NCBI GenBank assembly: GCA_964613585.1
Contig: CAZTHL010000144.1
Coordinates: 1 to 6,057 of the forward strand
Reading direction: 5' to 3'
DNA length: 6,057 nucleotides
Origin: CAZTHL01 sp964613585
GTDB lineage: Bacteria > Pseudomonadota > Alphaproteobacteria > DSM-16000 > Inquilinaceae
The notes below the pieces were generated by a model. It did no database searches, was not told the DNA's origin, and saw only the letters and a program-made list of their open reading frames with translations. Positions 1-6,057 of this stretch are shown here, piece after piece; the stretch's first letter is position 1; each line of letters begins with the position of its first letter. The position numbers and the translations under genes were made by a program.

Positions 1-1167
1 CTGCCGGTGGTCGCGGTCCACGTGGACAATCACGGTTGGGTGACCTCGCTGACGGCGCCCCACCGCATCCACGACGCGATCCTCAGGGACAGCAACCTTA
101 GTGGCACCCGGTTCCGCGACTCCGAGATCGGCAAAGCTATCGTCAAGGCGCGGGTCTGGGACGCCACGGCTTTCTACAAGCACTGCCCCACGGCCTTGCT
201 GTTCGGCACCTGGGACTCCACGGCGGGCGAAGGGCTCGACTCGGCCAAGATCCCGCGCGCCGTCGTCTCCGAGATCGTCGGTGTGGATATCACCCCCGGC
301 GTGCGGACCGGGAGCCGCATCGATCCGCTGGGCATCAAGGCGCAATCGGCTACGATCTATCGGCGTACGGATAAGGGCTGGGCTCTTAAGGACGGCGACA
401 ATTGGATCGGTGCTTCCAAGGACGAAATCGAAAAGGACGGAAAAGGAAACCCGAAGCAGTTTGGCAAAGGCAAGCCGTCAGACATCAATCACGGCAATGT
501 CACGCCCGACATGCCCCGTTTCGAGCGGGACGAAATTCGCAATCAGGGTCTTGATCGGCTCCCCGACATTCTCGAATCAAACCCTGTCAAGCTTCGCTAT
601 GAAGTAAGCACCGGCGACGGCCGCCTGCACAACACGCTCGATTATGACGGCCACAGGGTCCGCATCCGCGACGGCGCCGTGAAGCCCGGCGGCGTCACCA
701 TGGACCGTGCCGTGCACACCTGGACGCTGTCGCTCACCCAATTGCGCCGCTTGCGCTTTCCCGGCTTCGAGGCGGCGAATGGCGACAAAGCGACCGAAGC
801 GCACGACGAGGCGGCGCGCACGGTCCTCGCGGCGCTGAGCCTCTACGCCCTGGCGCTGCAACAGAAAAGTGGCGGGTGGCTGCGCTCCCGGTGCGACATG
901 ATCCCGGAAAAGCAAGCAGAGCTGGAAATCCTGGGTGGCGCAGGAGGCACAATAAAGCTCGGCGGCGCCACAGAGGTCCGCGAGCAGCTTTTCGATAAAG
1001 CGATCGAAGAAGCGGAGGCGCTTGGCGTCCGCTGGGAAAAGTCCGTGCTGCGCCTGACACCCACGGCGGAGCTCGCGAAGCTCGTGGAGCTCAGCGATGC
1101 CTGCCGGCCGGACGCGGAGGAAGATGCAAGCGATCAGGCGGCGGCCGATGGTGGCGCTGAGGGTTGA
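1..1167 (+). CDS. csb1: Csb1 (Cas7-type backbone subunit, type I-G CRISPR), 5' partial
   Basis: Backbone (Cas7-type) subunit of the type I-G Cascade-like complex. In this family several copies polymerise along the crRNA spacer in the cytoplasm and present it to target DNA. The frame is open from base 1 to a TGA at 1165-1167, giving 388 visible residues. The start lies upstream, and from memory of the GSU0053/Csb1 family I estimate about 70-80 residues are missing, including the usual conserved DSxQSQANR-like stretch. Csb1 hallmarks, in visible-residue numbering: APHRIHDAILRDS at 19-31, CPTALLFGTW at 62-71, GKPSDINHGN near 157-166, a TWTLSLTQLRRLRFP block at about 240-254, and LRSRC at 294-298 after an Ala/Leu-rich helix. 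The last 20 or so residues are an acidic, Ala/Gly-rich tail, probably disordered. The 3' end overlaps csb2 by 20 bases, so the two are probably co-translated. Seen: motifs and overlap. Known of the family: backbone role. No catalytic site is expected. Confidence 0.92.
   Translation: MPVVAVHVDNHGWVTSLTAPHRIHDAILRDSNLSGTRFRDSEIGKAIVKARVWDATAFYKHCPTALLFGTWDSTAGEGLDSAKIPRAVVSEIVGVDITPGVRTGSRIDPLGIKAQSATIYRRTDKGWALKDGDNWIGASKDEIEKDGKGNPKQFGKGKPSDINHGNVTPDMPRFERDEIRNQGLDRLPDILESNPVKLRYEVSTGDGRLHNTLDYDGHRVRIRDGAVKPGGVTMDRAVHTWTLSLTQLRRLRFPGFEAANGDKATEAHDEAARTVLAALSLYALALQQKSGGWLRSRCDMIPEKQAELEILGGAGGTIKLGGATEVREQLFDKAIEEAEALGVRWEKSVLRLTPTAELAKLVELSDACRPDAEEDASDQAAADGGAEG
1136..1150 (+). promoter_or_regulatory. 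Weak ribosome binding site and chosen start of csb2
   Basis: An AGG at 1136-1138 sits 9 bases before the ATG at 1148, inside the end of csb1. It is a weak Shine-Dalgarno match. A better purine run, GGAGGA at 1117-1122, lies only 1-2 bases from the ATG at 1124, too close to serve it well, and too far from 1148. The start is therefore decided by protein-family alignment, not by the RBS. Initiation may depend on ribosomes terminating at the csb1 stop, 17 bases downstream of the csb2 start codon. Confidence 0.4.
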
Positions 1168-2647
1168 GTATCTGACTAACGTCGCCATGGCCACGGCCCA
1201 TGACGACCCGAGCCGCTCCATGCCGGAATGGCCGCCGCATCCGGACCGTCTATACTCGGCGCTCGTCGCGGCGGCCGCGCATTTGCCGGATGCCAGCAAT
1301 GGCGCTCTCCCTCAGCACGCGCAAGACGCGCTGAAATGGCTGGCGCAACAATGCTGGGCCGACGAAGGCGTTGTCGCCCCCGAGCTTTATGTGTTGGACG
1401 CCCACCACCGGCTGGCGCCGGAGGTTCACATGCCCTCCAATCCGCATGAGGAGGAAATCTGGCAAAAGCCGAAGAAGAGCAAACCGAGGGCCGCACAAAA
1501 ATCATTCGATCTGAAGACGATCCTCCCGGTCCATCGAAAGAAGACCGCGTTGCCGATCCCGGCGGTCGTGCCGGAGGAGCCGGTGGTCTATTTCGTGTGG
1601 AAGAATGCCAAGCCGAACGGCCATCTCGAGACTCTGCGGGATATCTGCGCGCGCGTCACCTGTCTTGGGCGCTCGCGCTCGCTGGTGCGGGTCAGCCTTG
1701 TGGACGAACCGCCCGAGCCCACCCATACGCCCGATCCGCTGGGTCAAGTTCAGCTTCGCGTGCCCCCGCCCAATCGCTTGGAAGACCTGAAAGGATTCTA
1801 TGAGCGCAAGGGCGGCAAGCCCGACCCATCCCCGCCCCGCCGCTACCGCCGCCTGCGGGACAAGGCGGATGACCCGGAGGCCATCCCCTCGATCTTCGGG
1901 CGCATGTATGTTTTCAAGCCGTGCAAAGACGATCCCGCTCTGCCGGCCATATCCACGCGCAAGGTCACCAAAACGCTGCGCAGGGCGCTGATCAAGTGCA
2001 TCGAGGCAACCAAGAAGAAGCATGACAATGTGCCCGAGATCGTGCACGGCCACGGCGAACATCCCCATTGCGCCTATGTCGCCCTGCCCTTCGTGCACCC
2101 TTGGCAACGGCATGCGGACGGCGCGCTCAAGGGCCTGGCCGTGCTGATCCCGCGAGGCGCCAGCCAAAACGATCTCATGGCGCTCGCCCTGGGTTTCGAG
2201 GAGCTGCAGAAAAGCGGTCTCGGCATTCCCGGCATCGGCACATGGCATCTCGATGAAGTGCCGCAGGACGCGCCGCCGCTGCGCGCGCTCGATGCAGCGA
2301 CGTGGCGGGGGCCGTCGCGCCTTTGGGCGACGGCGACGCCCATGGAGTTCGGCCATTTCCCCAAGCGCAACAAGAGCGGCGAGGCGAAGGTGGTTCTCGA
2401 CAGCCTGGAGATGGTCGGGATCGATCCGGATCATGTGGTGGAGATCGCCGTCGGCCGGCATTCGCCGCTCCACGGCGCGCCGCCGACCTGGGCGTACAAG
2501 CCTCGCCGAGCGGCGGACGACGACGCGCCCTCGCGCCTGCTTCGCCATGTCACGCTGCGCTTCGACCGGCCCGTCGCCGGCCCGCTGCTGCTCGGCGCCA
2601 AGCGCTTTTTCGGCCTCGGCCTGATGATGCCGCTGAGGGATCGCTAG
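1148..2647 (+). CDS. csb2: Csb2 (Cas5-Cas6 fusion, type I-G CRISPR)
   Basis: GSU0054/Csb2-type protein of 499 residues, a fusion of Cas5-like and Cas6-like RAMP domains. In type I-G it caps the 5'-handle end of the effector complex and supplies pre-crRNA processing. The start at ATG 1148 gives MVALRVEYLT, the beta-strand opening usual for the family, followed by EWPPHPDRLYSAL at 27-39, the most diagnostic block. The C-terminal half carries HPHCAYVALPF (305-315) and HADGALKGLAVLIPRG (322-337), typical of Csb2. It ends with a glycine-rich segment, GPLLLGAKRFFGLGLM at 478-493, resembling the G-rich loop of Cas6/RAMP proteins. H305 and H307 are possible catalytic histidines, but I cannot assign the active site by eye. 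In-frame ATGs at 1097 and 1124 would add a basic, non-conserved extension deeper inside csb1, so I reject them. The length is normal and there is no frameshift. Only one base separates the stop from cas3. Confidence 0.93.
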   Translation: MVALRVEYLTNVAMATAHDDPSRSMPEWPPHPDRLYSALVAAAAHLPDASNGALPQHAQDALKWLAQQCWADEGVVAPELYVLDAHHRLAPEVHMPSNPHEEEIWQKPKKSKPRAAQKSFDLKTILPVHRKKTALPIPAVVPEEPVVYFVWKNAKPNGHLETLRDICARVTCLGRSRSLVRVSLVDEPPEPTHTPDPLGQVQLRVPPPNRLEDLKGFYERKGGKPDPSPPRRYRRLRDKADDPEAIPSIFGRMYVFKPCKDDPALPAISTRKVTKTLRRALIKCIEATKKKHDNVPEIVHGHGEHPHCAYVALPFVHPWQRHADGALKGLAVLIPRGASQNDLMALALGFEELQKSGLGIPGIGTWHLDEVPQDAPPLRALDAATWRGPSRLWATATPMEFGHFPKRNKSGEAKVVLDSLEMVGIDPDHVVEIAVGRHSPLHGAPPTWAYKPRRAADDDAPSRLLRHVTLRFDRPVAGPLLLGAKRFFGLGLMMPLRDR

Positions 2648-2651
2648 CATG
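2635..2651 (+). promoter_or_regulatory. Ribosome binding site of cas3
   Basis: GAGGGA at 2635-2640, within the last codons of csb2, lies 8 bases before the cas3 ATG at 2649. The motif and spacing are good, and the start follows the csb2 stop by one base. This supports 2649 as the true start and suggests reinitiation or coupled translation. Confidence 0.6.
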
Positions 2652-5600
2652 GCCGAGCTCAAGCCCGATCAGTTTGCGGACTTCTTTGAGGCCGTGCACG
2701 GCCATGCACCGTTCGACTGGCAGAATCGCTTCGCGCAGGAAGTGTTCTCCGATGACTTCCACGACGTCATCCGTGTGCCGACCGCCTGCGGCAAGACCAG
2801 CGTTCTCGACGTCGCGCTGTTCTACCTGGCGCTTCAGGCCGGTCGGGAGCCGGAGAAGCGCACGGCCCCCCGCCGCCTGTGCTTCGTGGTCGACCGGCGG
2901 CTTGTGGTGGACGAGGTCACGGACCACGCCCTCAAGATACGCAAGGCGGTCCTTTCCGCAACCAATGGCGAAAAGGCCGAACCGGCGCTGAAGGACGTCG
3001 CCGATCGGTTGGCCAGCCTTGCGGCGGAGGCCGACGATCCCCTGCGCGTGGTGCGCCTGCGCGGCGGGGTCTACCGCGACGACGGCTGGGCGGCCGACCC
3101 GCTGACGCCGTCGATCCTCGTCTCCACCGTGGATCAGATCGGCTCGCGGCTCCTGTTCCGCGGTTATGGCGTCGGCCGGCGCTCGCGCCCGCTTCAGGCC
3201 GGCCTTTTGGCGTTCGACACTCGCATCATCCTGGACGAGGCGCATCTGTCGAACGTCTTCGCCGAGACGCTGAGCGCCGTGCGGCGGTTCCAGGAATGGG
3301 CCAAAGAATCGCCCTTGCCACCGGCCCGCGTCGTGGGCCTTACGCGCATGTCCGCGACCACGAGCGATAAGGGCCGCAGTTTCGAAATCACAGACGACGA
3401 GCGGAAGGACGAGCGGCTCAAGCCGCGTCTCGAAGCCTCCAAGCCGGCCGAGCTTATATCCGTAGACGTTGAAAACATCACGAAGCAGATGCGCCAGACG
3501 CAGCCCAGGAAGGCGCGCGAACAAGAGCGGAAGAACCGCGCGGCGCTGATCGAAGAGATCGTCAGCCAAGCCAGGAAATTGGCCGGGCTCGAAAACACCA
3601 GTCAGGATGACAACCGAACGCGAGTCGTCGGTGTGGTGGTAAACCGGGTGGCCACGGCGCGTGCGGTTTTCGAAAAATTGAAAGACACGAAGAAGGACGA
3701 GCAGGAACGGGACGCGATCCTGCTCACAGGCCGCATCCGGCCATACGACCGCGACCGCTTACTTCAAGAGTGGCTACCTCAAATCAAGGCGGGGCGAGAT
3801 AAAGAGCCGGACAAGCCCCTGTTCGTGGTGGCCACACAAACGGTAGAGGTCGGCGCCAATCTGGATTTCGACGCGCTTGTGGCCGAGGCCGCGCCGCTGG
3901 ATGCGCTGCGCCAGCGCTTCGGCCGTCTGGACCGCTTGGGCAAGCGGCATGAACGCAAAGCGTCTCCGGCCTGCATCCTCATCCGCAGCGATCAGAAAGG
4001 GAAGAACGCGGACGATCCCATCTATGGACCTGCCATCGCGAAGACATGGGAATGGCTCACGAGCGAGGACGTGGCGACATCGACCGGAAAGGGAAAGGCG
4101 AAACAGACCTCCGTTGGCTTCGGCATCAACGCACTCGACGCGAAGCTTCCGACGGATGCGGACGACATCCGCCCCATGCTGGCGCCGCAGAGTGAAACGC
4201 CACTGCTGTTTCCGGCCCATCTCGACGCCTGGGTGCAGACCGATCCCGCGCCGGAGTTGGACCCGGACGTCGCGCCTTTCCTGCACGGCCGCGCCGATAT
4301 GCCGGCCGACGTGCAGGTGGTCTGGCGCGCCGACCTCGTCGAGGACAACCCGAATGACTGGGCCGACATCGTCGCCGCGATGCCGCCGCGCAGCCGGGAG
4401 GCTTTGCCCGTCCCGATATACGAAGTGCGGGCCTGGCTGAAAAACGCGGCCCGCGGCGACATCGCTGATGTCGAAGGTGCGGGCACCGCGGAGGCGCTCA
4501 CGCGGAACGACGGACGCCCGCGCCACGCGCTCTTGTGGAAAGGTGTCAAAGAACGGAAGGCGAAGGATCAGAATAGGAAAACCCAAAAACAGCATACGCG
4601 TCCGGTGCAGCCAGACGACATCAAGCCCGGCGACACGATTGTCGTTCCGGCCGCCTATGGCGGCGCCGACGAATTCGGCTGGAATCCGCAATCCAAGGAC
4701 CAAGTACCCGATGTCGCCGAAGCCTGTCTAGCGGAGGTGATCGCCTCTTATCCCAAGAGCGCCTTTCGCCGCCCGAAACTCCGCCTGCGCCTGCACCCAA
4801 ATCTTATGCCGGACACGGAAGGCCAGCCGAAAGAGCCTCTGCAAATCCTACTCGACGCGGCGGTCAATGCGACCCGTTCGGAGGGGGAGGACAATTGGCC
4901 GTCCGTGCGAAAACTGCTGACTGCGATGAAAGATTCACTTTCGTCGTCTCATGGCACCGCAGTGCAGGCGTTCCTCAACAAAAAGCGCGTGCCCGAAATC
5001 CAGCTCTATGCAAACGATACGGGCCTCGTCCTGACCGGGACCTGCGCTGTCTCTCTCGATAACGCCGCCCGATTGGGTGAGGCCGAAACGGAGTACAACG
5101 AGCCGGAGGACGACGAAACGTCCTTCTCGCCCGGCGGGCGTCAGGTTTCGCTCGGTGAGCACGGCCCGTCCGTCGGCAGGGCGGCGCGAAAATTCGGCGA
5201 AGCGTGCGGATTATCCGAGGAATTTGTCGCGGTGCTCGAACGCTCCGGCTGCTGGCATGACGAGGGCAAGCGCGACCCGCGCTTTCAGGCCTGGCTCCAC
5301 GGCAGCGAATTGAGGGCTCTGGCGGCAACGGCCAAGGACAAGGTTCTAGCCAAGTCAGGACGCGACCCGTCGCAGTGGCAGTCCGGAGCCACCTTCGGCT
5401 ATCCGCGCGGCGCGCGCCACGAATTCGTCTCGGTGCGGCTGTTTGAGAGCGCCGGTCTGGCCGATGGCGAGCGGGGCGATCTCGCCCGCTTCCTCATCGG
5501 CACGCACCATGGCCGCGGGCGCCCCTTCCCGCCGGTGATGTATGATCCCGATCCGGTCGACGTCACGATGCCTTTCAACGGCAAATCTGCCACCGTCTCG

Positions 5601-5798
5601 AGCGACCACGGCCTCTATCGCTTGGACGGCGGCTGGGTCGACCTGTTCTGGAAAATGGTGCGCCGCCATGGCTGGTGGGGAATCGCTTATCTCGAGGCGC
5701 TGCTCATCACCGCCGACCGAACCGTCTCCGCCAGGAAGCAGCCACAAACATCCGATGACGACGCATCGGAACCGCAACCAGCGGAGGCCCAGGCATGA
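2649..5798 (+). CDS. cas3: Cas3 helicase-nuclease with C-terminal HD domain (type I-G)
   Basis: ATP-dependent 3'-5' helicase and single-strand DNA nuclease, recruited by the crRNA-guided complex after R-loop formation to unwind and degrade target DNA. It has 1049 residues. The helicase comes first: FDWQ (22-25, Q-motif-like), Walker A PTACGKT (44-50), CFVVDRRLVVDEV (motif Ia), DEAH (196-199), SAT (235-237), ATQTVEVGANLD (395-406, motif V) and QRFGRLDR (422-429, motif VI). The HD nuclease is C-terminal: H838, the HD pair H870-D871 in HDEGK, H924, H953-H954 in GTHHGRGRP, and a final D1023 in ITADRTVS. All expected metal ligands appear present, so both activities should be intact. This order, reversed from the usual HD-first Cas3, is known for I-U/I-G (GSU0051-like) Cas3. 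Between the halves lies a region of about 365 residues with a Lys-rich patch (631-651) and GDTIVVPAAYGG (661-672). The tail after about residue 1027 is acidic and polar, probably disordered. Confidence 0.95.
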   Translation: MAELKPDQFADFFEAVHGHAPFDWQNRFAQEVFSDDFHDVIRVPTACGKTSVLDVALFYLALQAGREPEKRTAPRRLCFVVDRRLVVDEVTDHALKIRKAVLSATNGEKAEPALKDVADRLASLAAEADDPLRVVRLRGGVYRDDGWAADPLTPSILVSTVDQIGSRLLFRGYGVGRRSRPLQAGLLAFDTRIILDEAHLSNVFAETLSAVRRFQEWAKESPLPPARVVGLTRMSATTSDKGRSFEITDDERKDERLKPRLEASKPAELISVDVENITKQMRQTQPRKAREQERKNRAALIEEIVSQARKLAGLENTSQDDNRTRVVGVVVNRVATARAVFEKLKDTKKDEQERDAILLTGRIRPYDRDRLLQEWLPQIKAGRDKEPDKPLFVVATQTVEVGANLDFDALVAEAAPLDALRQRFGRLDRLGKRHERKASPACILIRSDQKGKNADDPIYGPAIAKTWEWLTSEDVATSTGKGKAKQTSVGFGINALDAKLPTDADDIRPMLAPQSETPLLFPAHLDAWVQTDPAPELDPDVAPFLHGRADMPADVQVVWRADLVEDNPNDWADIVAAMPPRSREALPVPIYEVRAWLKNAARGDIADVEGAGTAEALTRNDGRPRHALLWKGVKERKAKDQNRKTQKQHTRPVQPDDIKPGDTIVVPAAYGGADEFGWNPQSKDQVPDVAEACLAEVIASYPKSAFRRPKLRLRLHPNLMPDTEGQPKEPLQILLDAAVNATRSEGEDNWPSVRKLLTAMKDSLSSSHGTAVQAFLNKKRVPEIQLYANDTGLVLTGTCAVSLDNAARLGEAETEYNEPEDDETSFSPGGRQVSLGEHGPSVGRAARKFGEACGLSEEFVAVLERSGCWHDEGKRDPRFQAWLHGSELRALAATAKDKVLAKSGRDPSQWQSGATFGYPRGARHEFVSVRLFESAGLADGERGDLARFLIGTHHGRGRPFPPVMYDPDPVDVTMPFNGKSATVSSDHGLYRLDGGWVDLFWKMVRRHGWWGIAYLEALLITADRTVSARKQPQTSDDDASEPQPAEAQA
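5783..5798 (+). promoter_or_regulatory. Ribosome binding site and ATGA stop-start overlap of the gene after cas3
   Basis: GGAGG at 5783-5787 lies 7 bases before the ATG at 5795, within the final codons of cas3. The ATG shares ATGA with the cas3 TGA (5796-5798), a classic translational-coupling arrangement. It makes the start at 5795 convincing even though the gene itself is cut by the window end. Confidence 0.7.
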
Positions 5799-6057
5799 CA
5801 GGAGCGGACCCTCTCGAACTCCCCGGCCTCAGAGGCGGCCACCCCCTCGGCTTCCTCGCCGCCTGCGGGTTGTTGCACTGTCTTAAGGATTTCAATGAGT
5901 TCGGTGCGACAAGACTTGCGTGGGCAAGATCGCAGGACAGCGGCGCATTTATTGCAAGTTTGTACGCCGAACAGAAGCCCGACATTGCATGCCTGACGAA
6001 TAAGAAGATCATCAACGAGCGCTGCGGGGTTGTCAGGCGATCGCCTGCATACAAATG
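5795..6057 (+). CDS. Unnamed CRISPR-linked gene, 3' partial; possible Cas8-type (Csx17/Csb3-like) or other I-G subunit
   Basis: Only the first 87 codons are present and the frame stays open to the window end. The protein begins MTGADPLELPGL, then PLGFLAACGLLHCL at about residues 18-31, and later TRLAWA. A short start, 'LPG', then 'PLxxLxAxGLLxxL' is the pattern I recall at the N-termini of I-G large-subunit (Cas8-type) proteins. In Csx17 it reads more like LPGC...PL..YLKALG, so the match is loose. Every known I-G effector needs a Cas8-type subunit, and none has been seen so far in this operon, which favours that reading. Alternatives are Csb3 or an accessory protein encoded next to cas3 in some I-G loci. 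No catalytic motif, signal peptide or membrane segment is visible. GC falls from about 75% at 5821-5880 to about 51% at 5881-6057 (hand count), unlike most of the operon. Confidence 0.5.
   Translation, partial: MTGADPLELPGLRGGHPLGFLAACGLLHCLKDFNEFGATRLAWARSQDSGAFIASLYAEQKPDIACLTNKKIINERCGVVRRSPAYK

Noticed and set aside
577..1299. Open frame on the - strand (240 codons) spanning csb1 and the csb2 start
   Set aside because: It lies opposite conserved Csb1 sequence, including LRSRC, and across the csb1/csb2 junction. It has no recognisable domain.
1502..2662. Long open frame on the - strand (386 codons) opposite csb2
   Set aside because: The opposite strand clearly encodes Csb2 with family motifs. 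The antisense frame is Arg/Ala/His-rich without recognisable motifs, typical of high-GC shadow frames.
2778..2798. Walker A reads PTACGKT instead of the commoner PTGxGKT
   Set aside because: The essential Gly-Lys-Thr is intact and Ala at the earlier position is tolerated in many SF2 helicases, so this is not evidence of inactivation.
2550..3569. Long open frame on the - strand (339 codons) opposite the start of cas3
   Set aside because: It is antisense to the Cas3 helicase motifs and spans the csb2-cas3 junction. Its composition is that of a shadow frame and no family is recognisable.
3774..4703. Open frame on the - strand (309 codons) opposite the middle of cas3
   Set aside because: It is antisense to Cas3 motifs V and VI and the linker. 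It is Arg/Val/Gly-rich with no motif or plausible operon context, and GC-driven.
5467..5487. Inverted repeat GGCGAG/CTCGCC with a 9-base loop
   Set aside because: It lies inside the coding sequence of the Cas3 HD domain and has no T-run. Short GC palindromes are expected by chance at this GC content, so it is not a terminator.
1..6057. Search for direct repeats or a CRISPR array
   Set aside because: No regularly spaced repeated unit was seen on reading, and the coding frames fill the window, leaving no room for an array.

Overview
The window is a gene-dense, GC-rich piece of a bacterial chromosome or large plasmid. All four genes lie on the + strand with no real intergenic space. It is the interference part of a class 1 CRISPR-Cas locus of subtype I-G (formerly I-U, 'Dpsyc/GSU' type). 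The GC content and the GC-ending codons fit a high-GC proteobacterium, possibly an alphaproteobacterium. That placement is inference, and the sequence gives no firm species-level clue.

Layout: (1) 1-1167, the 3' part of csb1 (Cas7-type backbone subunit), cut at its 5' end by the window edge. (2) 1148-2647, csb2 (fused Cas5-Cas6, backbone cap and crRNA-processing subunit), overlapping csb1 by 20 bases. (3) 2649-5798, a complete cas3 with an N-terminal DEAH helicase and a C-terminal HD nuclease domain, starting 1 base after the csb2 stop. (4) 5795-6057, the first 87 codons of a gene sharing an ATGA overlap with cas3. Its position and N-terminal pattern suggest a further Cas protein (Csx17/Csb3-like Cas8, or another I-G accessory), but the fragment is too short to name.

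From what is known of the subtype, Csb2 matures crRNA and caps the complex, Csb1 subunits line the crRNA, a Cas8-type large subunit recognises the PAM and opens the target, and Cas3 is recruited to unwind and degrade target DNA. The overlapping or abutting genes imply one transcript and translational coupling. No CRISPR array, leader, adaptation genes (cas4-cas1, cas2), promoter, terminator, tRNA, rRNA or mobile element is visible. The promoter must lie upstream of base 1, and the array and adaptation genes, if present, outside the window.

This is a recognisable though relatively little-studied CRISPR subtype, not an undescribed system. The parts most worth following up are the unnamed downstream gene and the roughly 365-residue region joining the two catalytic halves of Cas3.
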